Counted from the stretch's first letter, positions 26,234 to 36,481 are shown. The stretch: 64,000 nucleotides of DNA from Acetivibrio mesophilus (GCF_004102745.1 NZ_RLII01000002.1:186001-250000); one strand, 5' to 3'. The notes: generated from the sequence alone by a model not told the origin. Numbers and translations: made by a program.

Positions 26234-26908
26234 TCAACCCTTTTTTATAAGTCTTCTTTGTTCCTGAAATATATAACTTATAATTCTTTCTCTGTCCCTA
26301 TCCTCAATAGCCTCAAAAAGAACTCCTATTTCATATTTATAAATTTCATTTTTGCTTTCATATTCTGTCAGCCGAACCACCCTGCCTGTAAAACTTACTT
26401 TATTAAAATCATTCAATGATAGCTCACAATCTAATAACTCTCCAGTCTCAATTTTTTCCTTGAGCCTTATGCACACTCCGCCGCCGCTTAAATCTCTGGT
26501 ATATGATTTTGTAAACCCTCTTTGCGCAGTATCGATTTTTGTCTTTCCGGCTATCCTATAGCCTACAGGAATTGAGCAATCAAATCTGAAGAACTCCCGT
26601 CTTTGAATCTTTTGAATCTCAGACGTGGTTTCGACTCTCAAAAGGCTTATATTATGTCTTACCTCTCTGCCTATAACCTTTCCTTCAAATTGATAAAGGT
26701 TTTCGCCTTTTATAAATACCAACTCAAGTCTTTGATTAATGCTGACGGGGTAGATTGTACCCTTCTTTATTGGGGCTGCAATGTATATTATCCTGTCATT
26801 TTCAGCCCATTCAAATTCGCTCACAAAGACGGCATTGTCATTGTTATCATCTGCGCTATAGAGTTTTAATTCTAGTTTAAGCCCTACATTTAATTCGTTA
26901 AACCTCAT
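26234..26908 (-). CDS. PilZ-domain c-di-GMP receptor (YcgR-like)
   Basis: 224 residues from ATG 26908 with GGAGGT upstream. An N-terminal YcgR-like beta domain (about 1-95) precedes a PilZ domain whose c-di-GMP contacts are visible: the QRREFFR arginines near residue 104 and DLSGGG near 140. Such proteins bind the flagellar motor or stator and slow it at high c-di-GMP. Its insertion between flhG and cheB supports a motility brake. Confidence 0.92.
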   Translation of the reverse strand: MRFNELNVGLKLELKLYSADDNNDNAVFVSEFEWAENDRIIYIAAPIKKGTIYPVSINQRLELVFIKGENLYQFEGKVIGREVRHNISLLRVETTSEIQKIQRREFFRFDCSIPVGYRIAGKTKIDTAQRGFTKSYTRDLSGGGVCIRLKEKIETGELLDCELSLNDFNKVSFTGRVVRLTEYESKNEIYKYEIGVLFEAIEDRDRERIISYIFQEQRRLIKKG

Positions 26909-26954
26909 ATTTTACCTCCGTATAAGTACTCCTAATACAGATTGGTTATTAATA

Positions 26955-27863
26955 TTAAGTATTCATAAGGTTTACAAGTCTTCGCACAAAGCTCTTTATC
27001 CCATTTTCTTGTCGATTAGGTATATCTAAACTTCCTTCAACAAGTCTTCTTGAAATCTCTTTTATCTGCTTTGTGGCTTCACACTTAGGGAAGCTCAAAG
27101 AAAACGGTTGCTGCAATTTAACTGCCTTTATTACCGATTCATCCTGGGGAACAAATCCCAGCGGATAAAGCTTCATTGCCAGAAATTTTTCTGTTACCAT
27201 TGAAAGCCTATTCAATATGTCCTTTGCCTCATTCGCATTTTCTGCTCTGTTGACAACAACTTTTATTATTTTGCTATTATCCCTATTTGATATCATCTTT
27301 ATCAGCGCATATGCATCAGTAATGGAAGTCGGCTCGGGAGTAGTTACAAGAAATACCTCGTCAGCTGCCATCACAAAACTCATCACACTATCGGAAAGTC
27401 CTGCTCCTGTGTCAATCAGTATAACATCTGACATCTTGTCTAAAAGAGATATATCGCCGACAAACTTCTCAAGCTGCATACCATCGAGTTTTATCAACTC
27501 TTCAACCCCCGACCCACCAGACATAAACTTAATATTTTGGGGGCCATCTGTCAGTGCCTCAAGAATATTTCTTTTATTATGAAGAACATCCACCAATGTA
27601 TATTTTGGCACAATCCCTAAAAGGATGTCTATGTTTGCCAATCCAAAATCCGCATCTAGAATTGTTACCCGTCTTCCAAGCTGACTTAATGCTATGGCAA
27701 GATTTATTGTGATATTTGTCTTGCCCACACCGCCCTTTCCACTTGTCACAGTAATGACTTTAGCGGCTTTTTCCCTGACGCCTAAGGAATTATCCGGATC
27801 AACATTATTTCCTACTCTTAAATTATCTATAATTTGTCTAAGTCTTTCAGCTTGATCCATCAT
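26955..27863 (-). CDS. flhG: Flagellar number regulator FlhG (MinD/ParA family ATPase)
   Basis: 302 residues; ATG 27863 follows the flhF stop directly. The deviant Walker A SGKGGVGKTN, the DADFGLANIDILLG segment and DTGAG identify a MinD-like ATPase. FlhG stimulates the GTPase FlhF and limits flagellar number. The short N-terminal helix (MDQAERLRQII) matches the FlhF-activating element. Confidence 0.95.
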   Translation of the reverse strand: MMDQAERLRQIIDNLRVGNNVDPDNSLGVREKAAKVITVTSGKGGVGKTNITINLAIALSQLGRRVTILDADFGLANIDILLGIVPKYTLVDVLHNKRNILEALTDGPQNIKFMSGGSGVEELIKLDGMQLEKFVGDISLLDKMSDVILIDTGAGLSDSVMSFVMAADEVFLVTTPEPTSITDAYALIKMISNRDNSKIIKVVVNRAENANEAKDILNRLSMVTEKFLAMKLYPLGFVPQDESVIKAVKLQQPFSLSFPKCEATKQIKEISRRLVEGSLDIPNRQENGIKSFVRRLVNLMNT

Positions 27864-29075
27864 CTATGAAATGCTCCCTAACAAGTTTTTTGTTATCATA
27901 TCAACATTTGCAAGCTCAATGTCATCCGGTACACTCTGTCCGGTTGTAACAAACGACAAATCCCTATTGGTCAGGCGTCTTGAATTAAGTATAAGTCCAA
28001 AAGATGAACTCTCATCCAATTTTGTAAAAATAAGTTTGTAATTTTCCAAAAAGCTGTAGTTGGAAAGTATTTCTCTGCAGTTTCTCATACCTGTTGTCGT
28101 GCTTAGCACAAGAAAGATCTCATCAGCGTGGGTTGCATCTATCAACGTCTTCAACTCATCAAACTGAGCTTTGTTTTTGTAGCTCCTTCCCGCAGTGTCA
28201 ATAAGTATCAAATCTTTATCGCTATATTCGTTTATAGCCTCATGAATTTCATTAACCGAATATATAACCTTAAGAGGCATTCCCAGTATCTCTGCATAAG
28301 TTTTAAGCTGTTCTACCGCTGCAATACGATATGTGTCGGCAGTAATCAATCCAACATTTTTATTTTGATTTAAAGAATAATTTGCGGCAATCTTTGCCAA
28401 AGTCGTAGTTTTTCCCACCCCGGTTGGCCCCACAAGCATTATTACCGTCGGCTTGCCGTCATCCCTCAGCTTTATGGTTGAAGGCTTACCTATCATTTCC
28501 GAAATCAGATTATACAGTATTGAGGCTGTCTCGTTTACACTTACATTTTCCTTTACCTTTCCCCGTACAACACTAATAAGCTGTTTCACTATATCCATAT
28601 CCACTTCGTTTTTCACAAGATTATTGTAAAATAGCTCTAGAACCTTTGACTGTGACTGCGCATTCCCATTATCTGCGGCAGCTGCCAATTTATCAGAAGG
28701 CTGTTGGATTTGCTCATAAATTTTATTAATTGTTGCTTCCATACCTATTATTCTATTCTCTAACAGATGGATTTTTTCCTCTTTTTCGTCTAATTTACTC
28801 TTTTGACTTTCACTAATGGGCATATTATTGCTTCCTCTAGCATTATACCCCTTCTCGTTCCTTCCTCTATTCTCATAAGCCGTCCTTTTATTTTCGGCTC
28901 CATAATTATCGTCCACAGAAGCCAGAACCTCAACCAGCGGCTTTGAAAACATTTTCAGAAGGCCCTTTTGCCTTATCTTTCTGGTATTTAATATCACTGC
29001 TTCATTCCCCAGATCCATTTTCACTTTTAATATAGCTTCCTGAGTATCTTTTCCGATATACCGTCTGATTTTCAT
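27864..29075 (-). CDS. flhF: Flagellar SRP-type GTPase FlhF
   Basis: 403 residues; ATG 29075 is one base past the flhA stop. It has a basic N-terminal region (MKIRRYIGKDTQEAI), a low-complexity linker with a coiled coil, an N domain, and the GTPase domain with GPTGVGKTTT, DTYRIAAVEQL and DTAGRS. It fixes the position of new flagella at the membrane with FlhG. Confidence 0.96.
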   Translation of the reverse strand: MKIRRYIGKDTQEAILKVKMDLGNEAVILNTRKIRQKGLLKMFSKPLVEVLASVDDNYGAENKRTAYENRGRNEKGYNARGSNNMPISESQKSKLDEKEEKIHLLENRIIGMEATINKIYEQIQQPSDKLAAAADNGNAQSQSKVLELFYNNLVKNEVDMDIVKQLISVVRGKVKENVSVNETASILYNLISEMIGKPSTIKLRDDGKPTVIMLVGPTGVGKTTTLAKIAANYSLNQNKNVGLITADTYRIAAVEQLKTYAEILGMPLKVIYSVNEIHEAINEYSDKDLILIDTAGRSYKNKAQFDELKTLIDATHADEIFLVLSTTTGMRNCREILSNYSFLENYKLIFTKLDESSSFGLILNSRRLTNRDLSFVTTGQSVPDDIELANVDMITKNLLGSIS

Positions 29076-29076
29076 T

Positions 29077-31107
29077 TTATATGCTCACCGTCCCTATTGC
29101 CTGAATCTCGACCCCTGGGTCAAGTTCATTGTATGATAGCACTATCAATCCTGGTATAGACTGTTCCGACAGTCTTCTAAAATATAGCCTTACGATTGGT
29201 GAAGCAAGGACTATGGGTTGATGACCCAGTTGCACCAATTTCTGAACTTGCCTTGATAGATTGCTTATAATTGAATTTATTGTACCCGGTTCCAAAGTAA
29301 TATAAGAACCTTGCTCCGTTTTATGAATAGAATCCATTATTACCTGTTCAAGCTTTGGATCCAGAGTTATAACCGTAGACTTTTTATCCTTGATAAACTT
29401 TTTCGAAATTGCCCTTCCAAGAGCTTGTCTTACATATTCCGTCAGCATATCGGTGTCATGAGTGGTTGGTGCATAATCTGCCAGTGTCTCCAATATTGTT
29501 ACAATATCTCTTACCGACACACCTTCCTTTAAAAGATTTGCAATTACTTTCTGAATTTCTCCGACTGTCATTACCTTAGGAACAAGCTCTTCTACTATAG
29601 CAGGATAGCTTTCTTTCACTTTGTCAATAATTGTCTGAATCTCCTGTCTTCCTGTAAGCTCATGGGCATGTGCCTTAATTATTTCAGTCAGATGAGTTGC
29701 TATAATGGATGGTGGATCAACTACAGTATACCCTAGCATTTCAGCTCTATCCCTTTGGGCATCGGTTATCCACACAGCAGGCAGGCCAAATGCCGGTTCT
29801 GTCGTCTTAATTCCCTCTATCTCTTCCTCCACAAATCCGGGACTCATTGCAAGATAGTGGTCAAGCATTAATTCTCCGTTGGCCACCTCAACTCCTTTAA
29901 TTTTTATTATATATTCATTTGGATTTAGCTGTATATTGTCTCTAAGCCTTATTATTGGTACTATCATTCCCAGCTCTAAGGCAAGCTGCCTTCTAATCAT
30001 AACTACCCTGTCTAAAAGGTCTCCTCCCTGGTTCACATCTGCCAGAGGTATAATACCATAACCAAATTCCAATTCTATAGGATCAACCTGAAGCAAATTC
30101 ACTACATTTTCAGGCTTTCTAATCTCCTCAACTTCATTTTGCTCAATCTGAATTTCTTCCTGTTTTTCGACCTCAACACTTTGCTTCATAAGTCGCAACC
30201 CTAATACTACAAACAAAGCTGCCAGTGCCAAAAAAGGCAGTGTTGCCAAAGGTATTGACAGCAATACACAAAAACCAGCTGCAATAAAGAACACTTTAGG
30301 ATTGTAAATTATCTGATTTTTCAAATCGTTAGTTAAGCCAGCATCAGAAGTGGACTTCGTAACTATAAGTCCTGTTGCCACCGATATCAAAAGTGCAGGT
30401 ACCTGGCTCACCAGTCCGTCTCCTATGGTAAGTATTGCATAGGTTTGCAGGGCAACGCCTATTTCCTCATTTCTCATTATTACGCCAATAATAATTCCGC
30501 CAACAATATTAATTACGGTTATTATCAGTCCTGCAATGGCATCTCCCTTTACAAACTTGGTAGCACCATCCATTGCACCATAGAAATCCGATTCTCTCTG
30601 AACTTTCTTTCTTCTCTCTCGGGCTTCCGTCTCACTTATAAGTCCAGCATTTAAATCGGCATCTATTGCCATCTGTTTACCCGGCATTGCGTCAAGGGTG
30701 AATCTTGCCGCAACTTCAGAAACTCTCTCGGTACCCTTTGTTATGACAAGGAACTGAACAATAGTGATGATTAAAAAGATTACGGCACCCACCACAAGAT
30801 TTCCCTGTGCAACAAAGTCTCCAAAACCTCTAATAACCTGTCCTGCCTCTCCCTGTCCAAGTATCAATGTTGTCGATTTGATGTTTAATGCCATACGATA
30901 GAGTGTAGTAAAAAGCAGTAGGGATGGAAATACCGATAGTTGAAGCGGTTCCTTTGAGTAAACCACATTTAGGAGAATAACAATAGCTAACGATATATTC
31001 AGTGCTAGAAGTACATCTAGAAATCCACTGGGAACAGGCAAAATAATTATTAGTACAACAGCAACAAACATAATCGCTACAGAAATATCTCCAACTTTAG
31101 CCTTCAC
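29077..31107 (-). CDS. flhA: Flagellar export gate protein FlhA
   Basis: 676 residues from GTG 31107 with AAGGGGTG upstream. About eight transmembrane helices in the first 330 residues, with the conserved cytoplasmic loop (FVKGDAIAGLIIT, the GDGLVSQVPALL helix), then the large C-terminal cytoplasmic domain that docks export substrates and chaperones. Length is typical (670-700). Confidence 0.97.
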   Translation of the reverse strand: MKAKVGDISVAIMFVAVVLIIILPVPSGFLDVLLALNISLAIVILLNVVYSKEPLQLSVFPSLLLFTTLYRMALNIKSTTLILGQGEAGQVIRGFGDFVAQGNLVVGAVIFLIITIVQFLVITKGTERVSEVAARFTLDAMPGKQMAIDADLNAGLISETEARERRKKVQRESDFYGAMDGATKFVKGDAIAGLIITVINIVGGIIIGVIMRNEEIGVALQTYAILTIGDGLVSQVPALLISVATGLIVTKSTSDAGLTNDLKNQIIYNPKVFFIAAGFCVLLSIPLATLPFLALAALFVVLGLRLMKQSVEVEKQEEIQIEQNEVEEIRKPENVVNLLQVDPIELEFGYGIIPLADVNQGGDLLDRVVMIRRQLALELGMIVPIIRLRDNIQLNPNEYIIKIKGVEVANGELMLDHYLAMSPGFVEEEIEGIKTTEPAFGLPAVWITDAQRDRAEMLGYTVVDPPSIIATHLTEIIKAHAHELTGRQEIQTIIDKVKESYPAIVEELVPKVMTVGEIQKVIANLLKEGVSVRDIVTILETLADYAPTTHDTDMLTEYVRQALGRAISKKFIKDKKSTVITLDPKLEQVIMDSIHKTEQGSYITLEPGTINSIISNLSRQVQKLVQLGHQPIVLASPIVRLYFRRLSEQSIPGLIVLSYNELDPGVEIQAIGTVSI

Positions 31108-31149
31108 AACATTTCACCCCTTATGTGCAATATTAGTTACCAATAGCTG

Positions 31150-32355
31150 CTATTTTCTGATTTTTTCCTTCAAACTGTATACAAAGGCAAGAACCTCGGC
31201 CACCGCCTGGTATAGCTCTGGAGGTATTTTGCCGCCAATTTCCACAGTACTGTAAAGAGTTCTTGCAAGAGGTTTGTTTTCTACAATTTCTACTCTGTTC
31301 TCTTTTGCTATTTCCTTTATTCTTAATGCTATATAATCCTGACCCTTTGCAACAACAATAGGAGCATCCGCTTTCTCCGGGTCATATTTAACAGCTACCG
31401 CATAATGCGTCGGGTTTGTTATAACCACATCGGCTTTTGGGATATCCTGAAGCATTCTCCTCATTGACATCTGCCTCTGCTTTTGCCTTATTTTTGATTT
31501 GATCTCCGGATTTCCCTCTACTTCTTTATTCTCTTCTTTAATTTCCTGCTTTGACATTCTAAGACTTTTCTCGTATTCCCACCACTGGTAACCATAGTCG
31601 GCAACTCCTATTACAAGCAAGGCCATACACATTCTTATTGCCGCATTTGTAATTGTGGAACCTAGGAATGAAGCTATGCTGATTACATCCACATCCATCA
31701 TATTCAATACATTTCTTGCTTCACCCTTAATGTACGCATATCCTATATAAATGACTATTGCAATCTTTATAATTGACTTTAGCAGTTCTACTAAGGATTT
31801 TGGTGAGAAAATCCTTTTGAACCCTTGAAGGGGGTTAATTCTGTTGAGCTTCATCGCTAGTGTCTTCGTAGTAAACAAAAATCCTACCTGAGCATAACTG
31901 GACACAACACCTGCAATTAGTACCACCAGCAACACCGGAGCTGCTATTTTAAAAAAAGTTAACAATGTCTCACTGTACACATCCAGCAAACCATCAATTG
32001 TAAACAAGCCATCTTTGGTAGGATAGAGAGTAATAGCCACTTTGAAGCACTTTAAAATCTCCTCGTACATGTGTTGGCCAAAAATCCTTAATGTCACAAA
32101 GGCACTCAAAAGAACTATTGCCGAATTCATTTCCCTACTCTGAAGTACCTGACCTTCTTCTCTTGCCTTTGACCTCTTTCTTGGAGTAGCCTTTTCAGTC
32201 TTATCACCATTGTCGGCAAAAAGCTGCAGGTTGGCTTTTATTCTTCCAGTACTCTTTTGATGGCTTTTGCAGTCTCTATATGAAAGAACAAAAAATTCAT
32301 TCCTTATTTTCCCTAACTTTAATAGAATTTTCCTGAAAAAATATTTTAGCTTCAT
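31150..32355 (-). CDS. flhB: Flagellar export protein FlhB, with a long N-terminal extension
   Basis: 401 residues from ATG 32355, whose ATGA overlaps the fliR stop. FlhB switches export from hook to filament subunits by self-cleavage at NPTH, here residues 314-317. The usual start region (DKTEKATPRKRSKAREEGQ) begins only at residue 51; the preceding 50 residues are basic and partly hydrophobic and end in LQLFADNG, reminiscent of the shorter Bacillus form. Four transmembrane helices follow. The extension is in frame and without a better internal start that has a ribosome site. Confidence 0.95.
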   Translation of the reverse strand: MKLKYFFRKILLKLGKIRNEFFVLSYRDCKSHQKSTGRIKANLQLFADNGDKTEKATPRKRSKAREEGQVLQSREMNSAIVLLSAFVTLRIFGQHMYEEILKCFKVAITLYPTKDGLFTIDGLLDVYSETLLTFFKIAAPVLLVVLIAGVVSSYAQVGFLFTTKTLAMKLNRINPLQGFKRIFSPKSLVELLKSIIKIAIVIYIGYAYIKGEARNVLNMMDVDVISIASFLGSTITNAAIRMCMALLVIGVADYGYQWWEYEKSLRMSKQEIKEENKEVEGNPEIKSKIRQKQRQMSMRRMLQDIPKADVVITNPTHYAVAVKYDPEKADAPIVVAKGQDYIALRIKEIAKENRVEIVENKPLARTLYSTVEIGGKIPPELYQAVAEVLAFVYSLKEKIRK

Positions 32356-33137
32356 TTCGGTGCCATATCCTTAAGAAAAATATGCATTTCACTGTCTATT
32401 CCTGTTATAAGGTTTTCTACGAGGTATACAAACATTGGTATTGTAATAACCATCACAGCCAATCCCAAAATAATCTTAAGCGGCATACCTACCATAAATA
32501 CATTAAGCTGCGGTACTGTCTTTGAAATAATCCCCAGTGCCACCTCACTTATCATTATTGCTGCAGTAATGGGTGCACTGATTTTGAAAGCAATCAGAAA
32601 TATGTTTCCAAATACTCTTATTATGTCATTTACTATTTCCTGTCCAAATACACCGGCCCCAATCGGTATATAGTTGTAACTGGCAAAGAGTGCTCTTATT
32701 AATATATGGTGACCTCTGCAAATCAGAAAAACAAGCATGCACAGCACAAAATAAAAAGTTGACGTAATAGATACCTGTGTACTGCTTATCGGGTCAATCA
32801 CATTTACTACACCAAAGCCAATTTGCATGTCGATAAACTGTCCCGCAACATAAATAGCTGTAAAAACCAGATACGATACATAACCTAAAGTAATTCCTAC
32901 CACGAACTCTTTTAAAACAAGAATAAAATACTCATAAATATTGCTAAAATAAAGCTCCTGAACCTTAATGGTGTTTACAAGTATTAACGCCAGCATGAAA
33001 GAAAATCCAATTTTCAAATACGCCGGTATGCTCCTTGTCCCAAAAATGGGAGCTATTACAAACAGACCAGTCATTCTAATGAATATTAACATAAATACTT
33101 CTATATCAACTTGCAAAACTCCTTCTAGAACAAACAA
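32352..33137 (-). CDS. fliR: Flagellar export gate protein FliR
   Basis: 261 residues; start codon TTG at 33137, eight bases after GGAGG. About six transmembrane helices, with the conserved N-terminal FIRMTGLFVIAPIFGTR segment. Part of the FliPQR gate complex. Ends in a four-base overlap with flhB. Confidence 0.95.
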   Translation of the reverse strand: MFVLEGVLQVDIEVFMLIFIRMTGLFVIAPIFGTRSIPAYLKIGFSFMLALILVNTIKVQELYFSNIYEYFILVLKEFVVGITLGYVSYLVFTAIYVAGQFIDMQIGFGVVNVIDPISSTQVSITSTFYFVLCMLVFLICRGHHILIRALFASYNYIPIGAGVFGQEIVNDIIRVFGNIFLIAFKISAPITAAIMISEVALGIISKTVPQLNVFMVGMPLKIILGLAVMVITIPMFVYLVENLITGIDSEMHIFLKDMAPK

Positions 33138-33167
33138 TTTATTGTCCTCCAGTTTATCAACTTAAGT

Positions 33168-33437
33168 TTATCTAATGTATTGATTTATGTTCAGGTAAAT
33201 CGTCTGTGTGAATTCAATCAGTACTCTCAGCATCCATGAGCCAAAAATAACTATTGCTCCAAGAACAGCCAGTATTTTAGGTATAAATGTAAGGGTCTGC
33301 TCCTGGATCTGGGTCGTTGCCTGAAAAATACTTATCGCAAGACCTACAAGCAAGCTGAGTCCGAGCATTGGTGCAGATACATACAAAACCGTCGTAATCG
33401 CCTTCTGCGCCAATTCCATTACCATTCCCTGTTCCAT
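33168..33437 (-). CDS. fliQ: Flagellar export gate protein FliQ
   Basis: 89 residues from ATG 33437, nine bases after GGGGGGA; a GTG eight codons earlier precedes that site. Two transmembrane helices with the conserved GLAISIFQATTQIQEQTL loop. Exact family length. Confidence 0.95.
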   Translation of the reverse strand: MEQGMVMELAQKAITTVLYVSAPMLGLSLLVGLAISIFQATTQIQEQTLTFIPKILAVLGAIVIFGSWMLRVLIEFTQTIYLNINQYIR

Positions 33438-33513
33438 ATATATTTTCCCCCCTGCCGTCACTTTATTTGTTTACGGAAAACAGTGAATAAAACAATACAT
33501 ATATGAAAAACTT

Positions 33514-34296
33514 TTACGTGACAAAACTATTTACAATCATCTGTGTCATAAGATTCCACCCTCCTACCATTATAAACAACAAAATCTTGAAAGGAAGGGA
33601 TATCATTACGGGAGGAAGCATCATCATACCCATGGACATAAGGGTACTTGAAACCACCATATCAATTACCAAAAAAGGTAAATATATTAAAAATCCAATT
33701 TTAAATGCTACTGTGAGCTCACTTATTAAAAAAGCCGGAATAATTATAGTTAACGGAAGTTTGGGAATCTCTTCTTCTTTTATGGGTGTTTCCATACCGG
33801 ATAGCGATACAAAAAGCCCAAGATCATCCTTAGATGTCTGTTTTAACATAAACCTTTTAATAGTATCAGATGACCTCTCCATCGCAACTTCCTGAGTAAT
33901 TTCCTGATTTGAATAAGGTTTAAAAGCAGTATCATTTATCTCCGTCAATACAGGACTCATAATAAACAGGGTTAAAAACAAAGCTAGCCCAATCAATACT
34001 TGATTCGGCGGCATTTGCTGCGTTCCAATCGCATTTCTGAAAAAGGAAAGCACAATAATTATTCTGACAAAGCTTGTCATCATAATTAGTATTGATGGAG
34101 CCAATGTCAGCACTGTCAATAGCATAATTATCTGAATGGTAGTTGAAACATCTTGGGGGTTGTCCGAAGATTCCACCGTAAAGCCCAGTTTGGGCAAAGC
34201 TATTGATTCAGGCTCTGCATAAGCACTTGATGTTATTAACATAAATACCGTTATTATTAATAAAACAATCCCAAGATATCTTAGCCTAGTTTTCAT
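33514..34296 (-). CDS. fliP: Flagellar export gate protein FliP
   Basis: 260 residues from ATG 34296, overlapping the end of fliO by 11 bases, with GGAGAGGG upstream. A cleavable-type signal peptide (to about residue 27, ending SAYA) is followed by four transmembrane helices, with the signature ILIMMTSFVRIIIVLSFFRNA and QMPPNQVL. A reading from 34521 would run backwards into fliO. Confidence 0.96.
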   Translation of the reverse strand: MKTRLRYLGIVLLIITVFMLITSSAYAEPESIALPKLGFTVESSDNPQDVSTTIQIIMLLTVLTLAPSILIMMTSFVRIIIVLSFFRNAIGTQQMPPNQVLIGLALFLTLFIMSPVLTEINDTAFKPYSNQEITQEVAMERSSDTIKRFMLKQTSKDDLGLFVSLSGMETPIKEEEIPKLPLTIIIPAFLISELTVAFKIGFLIYLPFLVIDMVVSSTLMSMGMMMLPPVMISLPFKILLFIMVGGWNLMTQMIVNSFVT

Positions 34297-34783
34297 TGGT
34301 ATTTCCCTCTCCATCTTCTGCCTTGTGACTTGCGATACTTGCTGTGATTCTCCTGAGTCGATCCAGATTTGCATTAAACACTGGAGAATTGCCACTTTGC
34401 TCTTTATCCCCACTTTCTGCTTCAGAGAAAGGTATTTCTTCCCGGTTCTTTGCAAAGCCCTGTATATACTTACCAAAGACTTCTTTGAATTTGAAACTAT
34501 TATCGCCAGTTTCTGTTTCATCGGCAGAATATGCGTCCAATTCTACCTTAGTCAAAACTTGGACATTTTTTCCCGAAGTCGATATTAATACAAACTCATC
34601 TCCTGCCTTTACAAGATGCAGCTTACTGTCAAACCCCAGATTGACCGTTTCAATTATTTTTACATACTTCCCTTTTATAATCCTGTTTGTTCTGGTTCCA
34701 ATAAATTTTGTAGTAACATATGCCAAAAAGAGGACGGAACCAAAAACAATAAAAAACATAACAGCACTAATAAAAGTCTGCAT
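34286..34783 (-). CDS. fliO: Flagellar export assembly protein FliO (FliZ/FliO family)
   Basis: 165 residues from ATG 34783. One N-terminal helix (about 5-27), then the compact cytoplasmic domain (IKIVETVNLG-like KIIETVNLGFDSKLHLVKAG) and a polar, probably disordered tail. FliO assists FliP assembly into the export gate. Translationally linked to fliP by overlap. Confidence 0.88.
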   Translation of the reverse strand: MQTFISAVMFFIVFGSVLFLAYVTTKFIGTRTNRIIKGKYVKIIETVNLGFDSKLHLVKAGDEFVLISTSGKNVQVLTKVELDAYSADETETGDNSFKFKEVFGKYIQGFAKNREEIPFSEAESGDKEQSGNSPVFNANLDRLRRITASIASHKAEDGEGNTNEN

Positions 34784-34837
34784 TTTATACTCCCTCTCCT
34801 AAGGTTGTCGTCTCTATATTTTGTTAATTCACGAAAA

Positions 34838-35200
34838 CTATCCCAGAACTTTTTTTACTGCCTCAACTACCCTTTCAGCTTGGAAAGGTTTTACAATAAA
34901 ATCCCTTGCACCAGCCTGAATTGACTCAATAACCATGGCCTGCTGCCCCATAGCAGAACACATAATAATTTTTGAATCTGAATTGATTTTTTTGATTTCC
35001 CTAACAGCTGCTATACCGTCTACTTCAGGCATAGTAATATCCATAATTACCAAATCAGGATTCAGTTCCTTATACTTGTCAATTGCCCGTGCCCCGTTTT
35101 CCGCCTCTCCAGCAACCTCATACCCGTTTTTTGTGAGAATATCCTTAATCATCATTCTCATAAACGCAGCATCGTCGACTATAAGAATCCTTTTTCCCAT
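34838..35200 (-). CDS. cheY: Chemotaxis response regulator CheY
   Basis: 120 residues from ATG 35200 with AAGGAGAGGG upstream. A lone receiver domain: acidic pair in IVDDAAFM, phosphoacceptor Asp in LVIMDITMPEVDG, the Ser/Thr position in MCSAMG, and Lys in FIVKPF. CheY-P binds the C-ring proteins FliM/FliY. It lies between fliY and fliO as in Bacillus. Confidence 0.95.
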   Translation of the reverse strand: MGKRILIVDDAAFMRMMIKDILTKNGYEVAGEAENGARAIDKYKELNPDLVIMDITMPEVDGIAAVREIKKINSDSKIIMCSAMGQQAMVIESIQAGARDFIVKPFQAERVVEAVKKVLG

Positions 35201-35307
35201 TGTTTACCCTCTCCTTAAATTATAGTCTATTCCATTGCCAAACTGATAAAAATTGAAAACATAATTTAACTTACTTATCTAAGAAACTGCCAGCCTATTA
35301 CAACAAC

Positions 35308-36480
35308 CTAAAGCCTTTTTGATGGGTGAAGTATGTCTGTGATCCTGACACCAAAGCTCTCATCTATAACCACTACTTCCCCTATAGCTATTACTTTTCC
35401 GTTTACCAAAATATCCACAGGTTCACCGGCAAGCTTGTCAAGCTCAATTATTGAACCCGGACTGAATTCCAATATATCCTTAATAAGTTTATTCGTTCGC
35501 CCAAGCTCAACTGTGACCTGGAGCGGTACATCCATAATAAGTCCGATATTCTTCTTATCAATGGAGATTCTCGAACCATCATCAAAGGCCTCAAACTGTG
35601 CAGGCTGTACATTTATTGGATTGCGATGCCCGGCATCATTGTGCCGAGGCGACTGATCATACGGCGGGTACTGCTGCTGATACTGCTGGGGTGCTTGCTG
35701 ATACTGTTGCTGCGGGGCTTGATAATACTGTTCCTGTGGTCTTTGCTGCTGGGAAACAGGTGCATGAGCTGCAGACGCCGCAACCTCTTCAATTACTTGA
35801 TCGTCACTACTTTTACAGTTCATGATATTACTAACCAGTGTTCTGGCAAAATCAATAGGAAGAAGCTGCATGATCTGACTGTCAATTAATTCCCCAATTT
35901 CCATTTTAAATGCAACCTTTACTATCTTACCGTCCCTCGGAAATTCAGTTTCAGGAACAGCCTCATTTAGAGTCATTGCAAATGCTTTTGGAGGTGAAAT
36001 ATCTATCCTTTTTTCAAACATTGAAGACATAGACGTCGCAGCAGAACCAATCATTTGATTCATAGCTTCACTGATTGCGCTTAAATGCAAATCCGTTAAT
36101 TCGCCTTCTTTATTGCTACCGTCTCCGCCCATCATTAAGTCGGTAATCACCTTCGCATCATCATCCTTAAGAAGAAGAAGGTTCATACCGTCGAGTCCCT
36201 CGGTATATTCTACTTTCACAGCCACATAAGAATTATGGTACTCGCTTGCCAATTCATCCCATGTACATATTGTTACCTGAGGCGTTGTTATCACTACCCT
36301 TTGACCTAAAAGTGAATTAAGAGTAGTAGCAGAAGTTCCCATGCTTATGTTGCCTATTTCACCCAATGCATCAACTTCTTGTGATGTAAGATCTTCACCT
36401 TTATTGCTTTCTTCATCGCCATCTGATGAGCCACCGTTTAGCAAAGCATCAATCTCTGCCTGAGACAACATATCCTCCAT
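35308..36480 (-). CDS. fliY: Flagellar switch protein and CheY-P phosphatase FliY
   Basis: 390 residues from ATG 36480, one base after the fliM stop and nine bases past GGGAGG; an ATG three codons earlier would touch the site. N-terminal CheY-binding peptide (MLSQAEIDALL), CheC-like phosphatase domain with both active sites (E41/N44 in EIGNISMG, E138/N141 in SEAMNQMIG), a Gln/Pro/Tyr-rich linker (about 232-280) and a C-terminal FliN domain (about 305-388). It forms the C-ring and removes phosphate from CheY-P. Confidence 0.96.
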   Translation of the reverse strand: MEDMLSQAEIDALLNGGSSDGDEESNKGEDLTSQEVDALGEIGNISMGTSATTLNSLLGQRVVITTPQVTICTWDELASEYHNSYVAVKVEYTEGLDGMNLLLLKDDDAKVITDLMMGGDGSNKEGELTDLHLSAISEAMNQMIGSAATSMSSMFEKRIDISPPKAFAMTLNEAVPETEFPRDGKIVKVAFKMEIGELIDSQIMQLLPIDFARTLVSNIMNCKSSDDQVIEEVAASAAHAPVSQQQRPQEQYYQAPQQQYQQAPQQYQQQYPPYDQSPRHNDAGHRNPINVQPAQFEAFDDGSRISIDKKNIGLIMDVPLQVTVELGRTNKLIKDILEFSPGSIIELDKLAGEPVDILVNGKVIAIGEVVVIDESFGVRITDILHPSKRL

Positions 36481-36481
36481 G

